Source: Toxonevra muliebris (lineage: Eukaryota; Arthropoda; Insecta; Diptera; Pallopteridae). Taken from it: a stretch of DNA of 64,000 bases. A program made the translations under genes and the position numbers. Positions 22,398-33,514 of the stretch are shown piece after piece (the stretch's first letter is position 1; each line of letters opens with the position of its first letter). Location of the stretch: assembly GCA_963691655.1 (NCBI GenBank), contig OY829326.1, forward strand, positions 85,305,235 through 85,369,234, given 5' to 3'. A model generated the notes under the pieces. It had not been told where the DNA came from. It worked only from the letters and a program-made list of their open reading frames with translations, and made no database searches.

Positions 22398-23970
22398 TAC
22401 CACCTATTATAATTCCGCCACCTTCGTTACACTGTGCGACGTATACCTCTTTCAATTCCTTTGAAATCGATAGCACAATCTGTGCTAGACGGATTTTTCA
22501 ACTGGATGCATATTGGTGGCCACCACTGCTTTAAACACAACTAAAGGAGCCGACCTCCGACTGCCGACTTCTTCAGAGAGAATAAACACAATAAGAGCGC
22601 GAACCCTTAGCGCCAAGAATATGTAAAAGAAAAACGATATATATTTTTGTTTTTACAATTCATTTTATTTCTACTTATGTTGTCAATTGCCAAAAAGTAA
22701 AAGGAAAATTTCAAGATTATGCATTTTGAAATAATTGTTGCATAAATAAAACGTTGACTCTAAGAGTTTATGCTCGATTGCAAAAGTTCTTTTTGGTGAA
22801 AATTGAAATGCGTTAAATGCCGTTGTTCTATAATGTTAGGGCTGAGAATCGGCGGTCATTAATATTTGATTATTCACAAATGCATATTGCTAATTGATTA
22901 CAATACAATGGAATAAAAATGGTAGGGGACACTGGGGTATTGTGGATCGCATTTTTATTTTGGCTAAAAACTCACAAAAAAAAACTTTTTCTGAAAATTT
23001 CAAAGCTTGAATTTGAAGTACGAGAAATAACCTCACAAAGGGTCGCAACAGTTCGACCAAATTGTATTAAAATTACAAGTTATATCAGTTGGCACCAAAA
23101 TGGTGTTTTTGATAATTCTCGGGGAATTATGGAACAGTTTGTAAATCGATTAAAAATGGAAAAATGTTGTAGAAAAACATTATTTATAATTCAAAATGAC
23201 AGAAGATTCGTTATTAAAGAGAAATAAAGTAAAATGAAGTGAAAAATAGCAATGAAAATCAGTCCGAAACGGAATATTCGCAAGTCCAGAAACTTGCAGT
23301 CTGCGGCGCATGCCAAGTGAACAGCTCTATCGCATATGTTGCAATGGGTGTTATTTTGGTGGTTCATCTTTTTTGGCATATTTTACTTACAAATTATGCA
23401 AAAATCAATGTTTTCTTGTCCCGGTGTCCCGACCTTATTTGTTTTTTGGAAAATATAGCGTCGATCTCGTGTGTATTCTTGTTGAGAACGAAGCGATATC
23501 ATTGATAAATTTTTCGAATGCTTGAAAATATAAATATGAATACAAATTCGCTTTTTTGAAAATGTAAGCGAAATTCTCTACAGAGCGAATCCTCAACATT
23601 GTATACTGGTTTACAAATTTCAAGTCTTGAAAAGTACCAAGAACAAAACATGTTTGGGTAGATAAATTGAGACCTCCTGAACACAAAAAAAAAAGAATCT
23701 GATCGAAATCAGCAGTATTTTGTTGGAAAGTTAATTGATTACACTGTGCAACAATTTTAGGGTCATGGAATCTAACGGAGAAGCATTATAGGTCGATAGT
23801 ACTAGTCTACAGTATCAAAACCCTAAGAGGGATTTAAAAATTTAGCTCGCTTTTAAATGTTATAGCCTTTCAAAGTTGTGATATTTTAGTGTATTTTTCA
23901 ATATTATTTTCTGTTTTCAATAAAAACAACAATTTGAAAATCCAAACTCTATTAAATTCTATACATTTTT
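22398..23970. other. Intronic stretch with unassigned frames
   Basis: A 102-codon plus-strand frame (22919-23227) and overlapping frames at 23239-23525 are present. Their residues, including a cysteine-rich stretch with RICCNGCYFGG, match nothing I recognise with confidence. They may be decayed transposon sequence. No element ends were seen. Confidence 0.45.
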
Positions 23971-24039
23971 GAAGTTGTATATAAACAGGCTTAATGAACA
24001 AATGTAGTCATCACAACAACAATGTATATAGAGACGGGC

Positions 24040-24088
24040 AAATCAGACGGCCGTTTCGGAATCCGCCACAATTCCTCATCAGTGATCT
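24040..24088 (-). ncRNA. Type I hammerhead ribozyme motif, copy 1
   Basis: The motif is identical in core to the plus-strand copy at 24253-24301 and lies in the other arm of the inverted repeat. The core CTGATGA is at 24082-24076 on the minus strand. Stem II is GGAAT/ATTCC with an 8-nt loop, followed by GAAA, a minimal stem III AC/GT with GGCC loop, and the cleavage triplet GTC. Stem I pairs AGATCA with TGATTT. This copy is in the sense orientation of the ABHD18-like gene, inside the intron between exons B and C, so the pre-mRNA would carry it. Confidence 0.8.
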
Positions 24089-24252
24089 TAGTGATAGTTC
24101 TTAATCTTTCAATATCCTATATAAGCTACTAATATTTGAAATCATAACCCAGAATTACGGATTTGATTCCAAATATCTTCACTGAATAGAGATATTGAAA
24201 TTCAAATATTAGTAGCTTATATAGGATATTGAAAGATTAAGAACTATCACTA

Positions 24253-24301
24253 AGATCACTGATGAGGAATTGTGGCGGATTCCGAAACGGCCGTCTGATT
24301 T
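24253..24301 (+). ncRNA. Type I hammerhead ribozyme motif, copy 2
   Basis: All conserved core parts are present in order. Stem I 5' strand AGATCA is 24253-24258 and CTGATGA is 24259-24265. Stem II is GGAAT (24266-24270), loop TGTGGCGG, ATTCC (24279-24283). GAAA is 24284-24287. Stem III is AC/GT closed by GGCC (24287-24294), then C17 at 24295. Stem I 3' strand TGATTT is 24296-24301. Predicted cleavage is after 24295. The two-base-pair stem III is like that of retroelement hammerheads, which may cut best as dimers. It is antisense to the host gene. Confidence 0.82.
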
Positions 24302-24844
24302 GCCTGTCTCTATATACATTGTTGTTGTGATGACTACATTTGTTCATTAAGCCTGTTTATATATAACTTCAAATAAGGAAATTGACATGAACTTAAGTCA
24401 TGACTTTGAAAATTAACCTCTAGATTTAATTTTCATAGTCTCCTAAAAAACTATACATTTTTGTTTATGGTATTGCTGCTTATTTTTTACAAAAGTCAAG
24501 TAATGGATAGTTTTATCTTCTTAGTTTGGAAAACTATTATAATGTTAAAATTGTTAACGACATTATTTGTTATTTCGCTCAGAAAGCAGAAAAAATATCA
24601 AAACATTGAATACTGTACTGTACAACGGCCAAAAAAGCTCAAGAGTTTTGAAAGTTGATCTTATATAACTCAAGTACACTGAACATAATGGTTTTAGTTT
24701 TTCTCTATCACGTCTAATTTATTTTTTATAACTTTCAAAAGGAAATATTAATAATTGGAGTCATTACAGTCATTGTGCCAAAACACAATTTTCCTGACAT
24801 CTTTCGCGGTGTGCATGATAAAGAAGGAACTGCTTATCTGTAAT

Positions 24845-25612
24845 TAGTGTTGATTCGATACCCACATAGTATCGATACTTTTACTCATTACTTGTATCGA
24901 ATAAAAGTATCGATGATACCGAAAATATCGGAAAAAAGTATCGAATATGTACTTGTATCGAATACTCGTTTAAAAAAACAAATTACTCTTTTTTTAAATG
25001 GTTCTCAAGGAAAACATTCAGGCCAGAACGGCCCATTATGATACAACATGGTTGAGCCTACAGTTTACACTACTCAACACGAGTTTTTCGCCAATAAATC
25101 ATGGTTTTGAGATATTTCCACTGGAAACACGTGAATCATATAGAAATGACGTTAATTTTAATTAGCAAATCGATAGAAAATTTATAATAGAAGGAAAACT
25201 AATCAACAGATTAAAGCTTGTTAAAAATATTTTATTTTAATGAAAAGGTTTCAATTAACATTATGTTCTACATGCATGGCCGAAAATATCTTCTAGAACT
25301 TCAATACTGTACTGCAATATTGTCATACATTGAAATATTGCAATATGGACTGAAATATTTTGAATAACTCTGCAGTAGTGTTTTGAAATATATTATTGAT
25401 TGCTGTAAAATATTGTAAAATGATCCACAATTTTAAATATTGTATAGCAATATTTCAGTTTTTTAAATAAATATTTTCCAAAAGTATCGAGTATCCGATA
25501 CTGACCCTTTTTTCCGATAACAAGTAAAATACTTATGTTATAGCATCGAGTAAAAAAAGTACTTGAATCGAATGAAAAGTATCGAGTTTTTACTTGTATC
25601 GAATCATCACTA
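24845..25612. mobile_element. hAT-type MITE with perfect 8-bp duplication
   Basis: It is flanked by TCTGTAAT at 24837-24844 and 25613-25620, an exact 8-bp target duplication. The ends are TAGTGTTGATTCGATAC and, inverted, TAGTGATGATTCGATAC. Subterminal sequence is rich in GTATCGA repeats on both sides. The 8-bp duplication fits the hAT superfamily. It is non-coding. A SINE tail fragment lies inside (25018-25073). Confidence 0.88.
25018..25073 (-). repeat. SINE 3' tail fragment
   Basis: On the minus strand it reads AAACTGTAGGCTCAACCATG, then TGTATCATAATGGGCCGTTC. This parallels the body-tail junction of the SINE at 22081-22397. The tail repeat (CCTAA) is absent. It is nested in the hAT MITE. 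Confidence 0.65.
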
Positions 25613-25620
25613 TCTGTAAT

Positions 25621-26115
25621 ACAAAAAACAAAAAAAACTGTAGTTTGTACCTTCACGATCTGAGTGAAGGAAGGATTTTGCAGAATTAACTTTTTTACAA
25701 AAATGGTGATCGTTTTTCTAAAAAGTTTGATTTTTGAACGTCTCAGCTTTCGATTTTTGCAGCAAGAAAAAAAAAGGTTTGATTGAAATTAAAAATCCTT
25801 CGTTCACTCAGAGGCTATTGTATAAATTTTTATAAATAAGCCTGCCAAAATTCAGATTGATCGGGTTAACGGTTCTTAAGAAAAAGTTTCGAGATAATCG
25901 CGTTTGAACTTTCGGCACCATATCGGAGGTAGCGCGTTGTTGGCAGCTGTAACTTTGGTTCTAGTGTTTAGATTTCTATGAAATTTGGAGAATATTTTCT
26001 CAAGAGAATGTATTTTGAGAAAATGCAATAAAAATTTTTCGTTTTTATTCGGTCAACACAAGTGTATATAATCCCTTAGTATAATTCGAGCTGATGGAAG
26101 ATATTTTTTTTAGCT
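25621..26115. other. Intronic stretch, nothing recognised
   Basis: No coding frame or element end was recognised between the hAT MITE and the 3' tail of the LINE at 26116. Confidence 0.5.
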
Positions 26116-27725
26116 GTTAGGTTAGGTTAGGATGGACTGGCAGCCTTCTGCTTGAAAGCACACTTAAGCACATTAAGGCTCATTGTGATACCACAGTACG
26201 GCGAGACTCCCCCATTTACGGATTGGAGAACCATGAGGATTCCATAATGAATCTGGCTATGTCCTTAATATTTACGGATGATAGCTCGGACAGACTAGTG
26301 AAGAAAGGTGAGCCCAGGAGTTTTAGTCTCCTCCTGGCCAGGGATGGGCATTCGCACATGAAATGGAGGACTGTTTCTTCCTCCTCCTCAGAGCCGCAGC
26401 CCCGACAGAAGTCATTGAATGGCAGTCCTAGTCGTGCAGCATGTCTCCCCATTATGCAGTGCCCCGTGAGCACCGAAGTCGTAATGCTGATGGAGTTTCT
26501 GCTAAGGTTGAGTAGCTGTCTAGTTCGTCTATTGACCATAGTGGTCCATGTTAGCCTGGTAATACCACAGGTATGCTACGCTACCCAGGATATTTTGCTT
26601 CCTCAAGGTAGTTTTGGTTAATGGTTAATTTAATAGACGTAAGAGGGACACCAATTGTGCAGGAAGGTGATATATCTGTAAGCTGCGAGCCCTGTTTTGC
26701 TAACTCGTCGGCATTGCAGTTACCTGAAATATCCATATGTCCAGGCACCCAATATAGGTGGACCTGCGAGTGACTTGACAAAATGTTGAGTGAAGATCGG
26801 CAGTCGAGAACAAGCTTTGATGTAGTGAAAACACCGGCAGGGGACTTGATTGCTGCTTGGCTGTCCGTGTAGATGCAGATATTCTTATCGAATGAATCGT
26901 TGCGAATAAGCCACTTGGACGCTTGATAGATAGCCATTACTTCCGCCTGAAAGACGCTGCAATGGTCAGGAAGTCGGAAAGAGAGTCTGAGATCTAACTT
27001 ACAAGAGAAGATGCCACAGCCGACTCTTTCCTCCGATTTGGATCCATCTGTATAGATGTCAATTGAATTGTCAGTGACCACCTCGTCATTAACCCATTCC
27101 TCTCTACTGGGGATATGGATGAAAAACGTGTGGTTTAAATTAGGGGTAGAGCAAATGTAGTCTACGTTAGTTTGTACGGACGTATCGTGGATTAAAATCT
27201 TGGCATGGCCCAGGTTTGACCGGGTCCAGCGAGTTAGGGCACTGAGTCTGGCAGCAGAGCACTTAGCTTGTTGCTTGACCAGAAGTGAGGTTGGCAACCA
27301 ATGAAGGATTGCGAAGAGAGCTTTCGTGGAGGTAGTACGGAGGGCCCCAGTAATCAATATGGCTGCCGTTCTTCTAACCTTATCTAGTGGTTTAAGGTTG
27401 ACCGCCTTTGCTCGACCACTGCTGAATAGAGCCAGGAAGTGACTCGAGGTTGAAGACCCCATCTTGTTCCTAATGCCCTCTTACAGCAGTAGAGAGCGCA
27501 AGAAGCTTTCCGTACTCTCTCTGCTATATTAGCTTTCCATTGAAGTTTAGGATCAAGAACAAGTCCTAAATATTTGACGAGCTTGCTAAGGCAAAGCGAG
27601 GTACCATTAATTTTAGGTAGGGCAAAAGTTGGTATTTTATACTTTCTAGTAAAAAGCATAACCTCTGTTTTGGCAGGATTAACATTAAGACCGAATTCAC
27701 GGCACCAGTGAGACAGAATGCTAAG
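26116..27725 (-). pseudogene. LINE RT end, RNase H and zinc knuckle (LOA/R1/I-type)
   Basis: Read from 27725 down, post-YADD RT sequence has FALPKINGTSLCLSKLVKYL and GLVLDPKLQWKANI. After a frameshift near 27430 comes KPLDKVRRTAAILITGAL, then RNase H blocks SIDIYTDGSKSEERVGCGIF (Asp), VFQAEVMAIYQ (Glu), ICIYTDSQAAIK (Asp) and YWVPGHMDISGNCNADELAK (His/Asp). A second frameshift near 26575 leads to the C-terminal knuckle CRGCG..HFMCECP and a stop at 26216. The 3' UTR contains GTGGTATCACAATG and ends in CCTAACCTAAC at about 26116. It is 5' truncated at about 27725. Confidence 0.88.
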
Positions 27726-28090
27726 TGAGAGCTGTTAGCAACTACTAGGGGGAAAAATATGACGCTGGTCCCCAGTTTCTCTTATATAGGCATTTTTTAA
27801 AGTTTTTATAAATTTTAATAATTTTTAAAAAATTTTTAAGGTTATTTTGAATAGTTTTTTATGGCATTTTATTGGTAATTTTTTAAGTTTTTTTAGGTCA
27901 ACAAAATACTTATATGTAATAAGATGGGGATGTGCACATGTGATATCATAGAATCCATTTTTCGGCAAATTCACAAAAGTAAGTAAAAAAATTATCTTTG
28001 ATGACCTACTGCCAATTTGATGATGATTTACTAGTACAATCTTATTTTACAATAATTAAATACTATTTTTAAAATGTGGGTAATCAAAAT
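27726..28090. other. AT-rich spacer between two LINEs
   Basis: T-rich sequence near 27785-27900 may be the remains of the poly(A) tail of the Jockey-type LINE, which reads leftwards. Nothing else was recognised. Confidence 0.45.
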
Positions 28091-28426
28091 AATTATCCAA
28101 GACTTGTTTGGTTTCGCAGCTTCAATACCCTGTTTCCGTAACAATGTGAGTAATTAACCAACTAGTTCATGAGGCTTTACTCTTCGCAGGCGCCTGACCT
28201 CGTTTGTAATGTCTAAGAGCTTATGCTTAATGACTTCGTCCACTGATAATATTTGAAGTTCTCTATGTAGTTCTTCATTCGTCATGTATCTGAACGCACC
28301 AGTTATTGCGCGTAAGGTTTTATTTTGGATCTTTGAATTTTCAGGCGATTTGTATTTTTAGAACAGCCCCATAATTGGCAGCCGTACGCCCAGATCGGTT
28401 TTATTATTGACTGATATATTAGTATT

Positions 28427-29494
28427 TTATATTTTAAATTTAATTTGGAGTGTGTGCCTAGCAATCAGTTTTGCATCTAAGTGTATCCCGAGATACTTTG
28501 CTGTTTCGGCTTTTGGTACTGCAACACCTTTAATATGTGTGTGCAAAAAGCTGTTCCGTCGACGCAAAGTAAACGTGACGTGAATAGATTTTAACTCATT
28601 AAGTTTGATCTTCCAATTATTAAGGTTATCTAGCGCTGGTTGTATGTGATGACATAAACACAGTATCATCTGCAAACGTGCCAATAAAAACTTTGTTTGT
28701 TAATGGAATGTCAGCGGTATAAAGGGTGTACAGAAAGGACCCAAACACACTTCCTTGAGGAACTCCAGCTTCCGCATTATAGTACTCGGACACTTCATCT
28801 TCGTGCAATACTCGGAATTTCTTTCAGGAAAAATTCTGATAATTTTGTATATGAGCCCATGGTGCCACACTTTGTCGAACGCTTGCGGCTTATCCAGGAA
28901 GTCTGCTTCGCAGTATTGATTTTATTCCAGCGCTTTTTCTACTTTTGAGACAACACAATACATTTTTGAGATAGACAATACTTGGTCGATTGTTGAGTGT
29001 TGATCCCTGAAACTAAATTGAAAGTCCGGCAGGACAAGGAGAGGTTTGAGTCTTTTCAGAAGTAACTTCTCAAATAGTTTACTGATTAATGGCAGCAAGG
29101 ATATTGGTCTGTAGGAGGTTACAAGTTTAGCTGGTTTGCCTGGTTTTTTCAGCATGATTATTTGTGCCATTTTAAAGCAAACTGGGACGTGTGTGAGTCA
29201 AAAGCAAGCATTAAATATGTATGTCAATATAATTACTGCTTTTGGCGAATTTCATCAATTCCGGCAGCTTTTTTCAGGTTTATATTCATGTCAATTTCTT
29301 TTGCAACTTCTAAAGGCGTTACAGGTTTCAAAACGGATGATGACATGTAGAGGAGTTGTATCGATCCCTGATGACATATTGTGTGGTGTAAATACTGCCT
29401 TTAAGTGCTTTGCAAACAATTCAGCCTTATCTCTATTACTTCTTACCCATTTTTCATTTTTTATTGGAGGTATTTGAGCTACTGGTTTTTTCAT
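28427..29494 (-). pseudogene. Jockey-type reverse transcriptase
   Basis: Successive broken frames show IPPIKNEKWVRSNRDKAELF (29494), then AQIIMLKKPGKPAKLVTSYR with PISLLPLISKLFEKLLLKRL. A gap corresponds to catalytic block A. Next come AGVPQGSVFGSFLYTLYTAD (block B) and IGTFADDTVFMSS (FADD, catalytic Asp pair) at about 28690. The C-terminal end has NLNNWKIKLNELKSIHVTFT, then AETAKYLGIHLD. FADDT and KYLGIHLD are typical of Jockey elements. Confidence 0.85.
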
Positions 29495-30193
29495 TCCTCT
29501 AGTAGCCTTCCAGAGCGAATAATTAGTGTCTATTCCCGGTCCTAGATTCCTCAGATATCTTTCTAATTTATTATGTTTGTAAAGTTTGATGAGTTTCTTA
29601 AGTTTATTGCTCGTATAATTAAAAGATGATTTGCCGTTTTCTGAGTCTTTCTTTTATTAGCTGCTTTATCTTTAAAAGATAATTGACCTGCTGCACCAAC
29701 CGTTCACCTTTTTTGGGGGGGTAGATTCATGCGCTGTTTTTTGTAATTTACGAATAAAAAAATTTGTTTCTATCTCAAGGTCGTCTGTAGTTTTTAGTCG
29801 TATGTTTAGATCTAACTCATTATCCAGATTATGTCTAAACTTCTCCCAATCAGTAAGTTAATTATATAGAAATTGTTTTTTCCTTTTTTTAATAACATTT
29901 GTACTCAAAGTCAAAAGCACTGGTGTATGATCAGATGTTAGGTCATCACTATCTTCAACATGGATATAACTTGAGGATATTCCTTTAAATTTAAAAAAAA
30001 GTCGAGTAAATCAGGGACTTTATTTGGGTCCGTCGGCCAATAAATCGGTTTTCCTGATGAGTGATAATCGCAATTTAAAGCCTTTATTCCCCTTAACAGT
30101 TCATTACCTTTGTAAGGTGTTATTAGCCGAGAACCCCATGCTGTATGCTTAACGTTATAGTTCCCACCGATTATGAATCTCGGACCAAGATTG

Positions 30194-30556
30194 TTAAATA
30201 TATACAGGTATTCCTTTTGGTGGGCAATATGCTGCTCCTAAAACTAGGCCAACACCTCCATGATTTACCGATACAAATGTAGCTTGTATAAATGGTTCTC
30301 GAATGTCTTCTCTTTGTGAATGTTTAATATTTTCTTTAATGAATATAGCTGTTCCTCCACGAGCCCACTCACTGGGGTGAGTAGTCCAGTATGCTGTATA
30401 TCCTTTAATTTTTATGTAATTTGTGTTTGAAAAATGTGTTTCTGAGATGAGTGCAATATCTATATTGTTCATTGCAAGGTACACTTCAAGTTCATTTGCT
30501 CTTTGGTTGAGCCCATTTGCATTCCAGGATACTATACGGAAGAAAGAGCAGGTCAT
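30194..30556 (-). pseudogene. Jockey-type APE endonuclease, N-terminal part
   Basis: The frame of 120 residues begins MTCSFFRIVSWNANGLNQR. It contains the catalytic Asn of WNAN, IDIALISETHF (the Glu of SETHF binds metal), YTAYWTTHP and GGTAIFIKENI. It ends in GLVLGAAYCPPKG. The remainder of the domain, including the conserved SDH block, is in broken frames further down. It would nick target DNA for target-primed reverse transcription. Confidence 0.85.
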
Positions 30557-30779
30557 TTTTGTTTCTTTTGGCTTGTTTTACTTGGTGGTTTGGATAATTG
30601 CTCCAAACTTTCCAACCTTTTTGTCATCTGGCTAAGATTTAATTTAACCTCGTTATGAAATTTTATAAGGACATCCGTTAGATCATATGGTATATCGATG
30701 GTTCCTTTGCCGCTGGTGTTGAATTTGCTTTTTCTTTTGCTTGCTTCCAGCTCAGGGATTTTGGGCTTCGAAGCATTTA

Positions 30780-31830
30780 TTTTATTATGGTACACCTCAC
30801 AGCCTTTGTAACTGGCCAGATGACCATTTTTACCGCAAAGAACACACGTTGGTTCTACAGTTCTGGGTTTAGTACACTCATTAGTTGGATGTTCGCCAGC
30901 GCATTTTACGCACCTGGCTTGCTTATTACAAAAGTTTTGGGTATGTCCAAACTGCTGACAGTTTTTACATTGAGGTATACTTTTAAGCTTTTTTGGTGGC
31001 TCGATTGATATTCGGCAGTGTAGCAGCTCGTTTATATCATAAACTTACTTATTATTGTCGCTTTGGAACAAATCAGCAAAAAATAAGGAACAATTTTTAA
31101 TTATAGATTTACAATTTTCATTGTATTTTTTATAGACATTAGTTACAGATGCTACATTGTGTCATTTTTTCTCTAACGCCACTTTAATTTCATTTGGTTC
31201 AGTTGACGATGGCATGCCACGGATAATAACTCTGTACGATTTATTATTTTTGAGATGAAGTGTTGTACTCTAATTTTTTTGCAAATTATTTAGTGTTGCT
31301 TTTATGTTTCTATAATCAAGCTTATCTTGAAATGTAATTTTTATATTGTTGTTTGTAGTAGCTTTAAATTGTACTTGATTTTTCGCTATTGACTGAATTT
31401 TGGTTCTGAATGCATTAAAGTTGATAACGTTACTAACGTTAATTAGAGGTGGCAATGACACTTTCTTTTTTACGTTTTTTGGGCTGCTTGGAATATCCTC
31501 GTCATTGTTTAATTGTTTTACTTGAACTTTCAATGGTGTGTCAACAGTTTTTTTTTCCTTTTTTGGCTTCTCTACAAAATTCTTTCCTAGTTCTTCTTCG
31601 TCTGTGGTATATTCAGGTCTTATGTTTAACTTTGATGCGTCGTTTTTACTATTATGAGTATTCATTACTATCTTTTCAAGATCCTTTAATCTTTTCTCTG
31701 GCTCATTTATGTAAAGTTGTTGTCGTTGACATGTCGCAATAAGTTCATCATTTTTATTTCCGTTGGCTTCTACTATTGTAGCTGTCATAATTGGGTTTTG
31801 GGTATCCATATTATTGGTATATGTTGTCAA
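30780..31830 (-). pseudogene. Jockey-type ORF1 (gag-like)
   Basis: The first frame gives 186 residues from 31830. It opens MTTYTNNMDTQNPIM, then shows charged coiled-coil-like EPEKRLKDLEKI, a Lys/Glu-rich linker, and FKATTNNNIKITFQDKLDYR near its end. This is the start of an RRM-like domain common in ORF1 proteins. The rest lies in broken frames to about 30790. Two zinc knuckles can be read there, CQQFGHTQNFCNKQARC and CVLCGKNGHLASYKGC. It would bind element RNA. Confidence 0.75.
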
Positions 31831-31960
31831 CAGTCATTGTAGTCAAAATTTTTAGTACTAATATAAATAATAGAAAATATCACCTGGTCACGTTACGCTT
31901 CTTGTATCTTTGCGACACCCTGTGCTGTAGATATATGTGACTGACACAGCTGATAAACAC

Positions 31961-33268
31961 TTGTGTGGAGAGATATGATCGTGCTAATTTGAGTTTCTTT
32001 TTTTTTTATATTTTAATAGAATATTATTTTCAACTTGCCAACGATTTTAGGGCACAATTTATTATGATTGCAACATCCGAATCTGGTTTACTTCAATTGC
32101 AAGCGATTGCTAATAATCTGCGTGCGAGCAATAACAAATTTGCTGAAGTGCTGCTAGAATTCTATTGTATTGTCTAGAATTCCCTCAGTATTCGCTGAAC
32201 ACCTTGCGGTACGTGTGTTAATTTTGAAAAAACGAACGAACTGAACTACTCTTTTATGACAATATAAAACTAATAACTTATTAAAAACTTACATTTTTGC
32301 TCATTTCTGAACATGTTTCTAAAATAAACCATTTTGTGTGAAACACTACAGTAAGATACTCCCAAATAAATTGCATTTTTTCAAAGAGAATTGCTTTTTT
32401 ACCCAATTACGAGGCTTCACTGAGGGTTAATAGATTCTAGAAAAATTTATTGTGGATTTTACCATGACAAACTGGGAAAGAAATACTTTATTTATAAGAA
32501 AAATAAGCATATGAACATTTTTCAATTCACTTAAGGGGCTATACGCACTTAGAAGGCCGAAAAAACGATTTTTCTGAAAATACATTATAATGCATTACGT
32601 ATTTTTTATGATTTTTAAAGCTCATATAGATGATCTCCAAGAAGTAAAAGCTCTTTAAGAATATTTGTCAGATATGATATGAAATTTTCAGAGAATATAC
32701 TTAAATATAAAAATATATATAAAAAGTACAAAAATCGAATAAAAAAATTAATTTTTTGAAAATTCAAACTGCGTATAACCCGTTTTTTGGCCGTGGTAAT
32801 TTAAAAACTAATTTAATACGTTTTTGATGTTTTGGCAACAAGAAATAACTTTTTTAAAGCACTTTTACTTAAAAAATGCTTGCATTTGTTAATAGATTAA
32901 AATAATTTAGAAATAAATAATGATACTTTTTGCAACTTAAAGTTATTTCACATTATAATATTATTGTTTATAAATGTTTTAAACTGTTTGCAGTGTCTTT
33001 GTCCATTAGACTGTACGCCATTTTTAATGTGTCTTTCGCTTTTGAAATATTATAAACTAGGAATAACCATAATTTGATACAGCTAATGTGGCTTAGAAAA
33101 CCGATTCTTGAGACTAACAGTATAAATAATAATTTAAAGGAAAGGAACAAATTCTTATCACTTACCCCCCACGGTACGCCTTGGCTTAGTCATCTACTAG
33201 AGTACAATGGTAAATTATAATCCATATGTTATAAAAGTAAATTAAAGGGCATGATTAAGATACTTTAC
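31961..33268. other. Intronic stretch, nothing recognised
   Basis: No element ends or family signatures were seen. A 62-codon reading at 31990-32175 (QLANDFRAQFIMIATSESGL) looks like coding-quality sequence but matches nothing I know. Confidence 0.5.
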
Positions 33269-33381
33269 ACTTGGTGGTCTGGTTTTCTCAATCCATAAAA
33301 TGGGTTTTCCAATATAATGGCTCCAATATTAGCATCCTTCAACAACGGTTTTGCAATAAAATTACGCCTTCGCCAGTAAAA
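33269..33381 (-). CDS. ABHD18-like hydrolase, internal exon B
   Basis: This 113-bp exon has acceptor TTATTGCAG ending at 33382 and donor GTAAAG starting at 33268. It reads FYWRRRNFIAKPLLK, then DANIGAIILENPFYGLRKP and DHQ plus two bases of Val. It enters in phase 0 after the GDH codons of exon A and leaves with a split codon that exon C completes. YWRRR..ARP and LENPFYG.RKP are the best conserved stretch of ABHD18 proteins and precede the nucleophile elbow. An alternative donor 2 bp earlier would break the frame into exon C, so GTAAAG is preferred. Confidence 0.93.
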
Positions 33382-33514
33382 CTGCAATAAAAATATTAAG
33401 TTAGGATAAACGAATCTTGCACGAAATTCTTAAATTCCTTTCATGCGAAACACATTTGAAAAATTAACAATATTTGATACATATTTTTATTGATAACGTA
33501 AATGAGGGTTATTC

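Larger units (their letters stand above)
23971..24370. repeat. Near-perfect inverted repeat, 170-bp arms
   Basis: Arms 23971-24140 and 24201-24370 are inverse copies, with two mismatches seen by eye, around a 60-bp spacer. Each arm carries a full hammerhead ribozyme motif. The outer part includes AATGTAGTCATCACAACAAC, and AACAGGCTTAATGAAC lies near the ends. The same sequence type, without the palindrome, occurs at about 60625-60745. High arm identity suggests recent origin or gene conversion. Hammerheads of this kind are known from Penelope-like elements, which often leave inverted terminal fragments, so this may be a Penelope-type remnant. Confidence 0.9.
28091..31960 (-). mobile_element. 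Jockey-type LINE, near full length but decayed
   Basis: The order on the minus strand is ORF1 (31830), zinc knuckles, APE endonuclease (30556), reverse transcriptase (29494-28427) and a C-terminal region to about 28130. The total is about 3.8 kb. It has many frameshifts and stops. The layout and the endonuclease start WNANGLNQRANELEVYL are typical of the Jockey clade. It has no RNase H. Exact ends and a target duplication were not defined. Confidence 0.85.

Noticed and set aside
31985..32180. Frame QLANDFRAQFIMIATSESGL as a possible exon
   Set aside because: Coding-like composition, but no convincing splice sites on both sides and no recognised homology. Left as unassigned.
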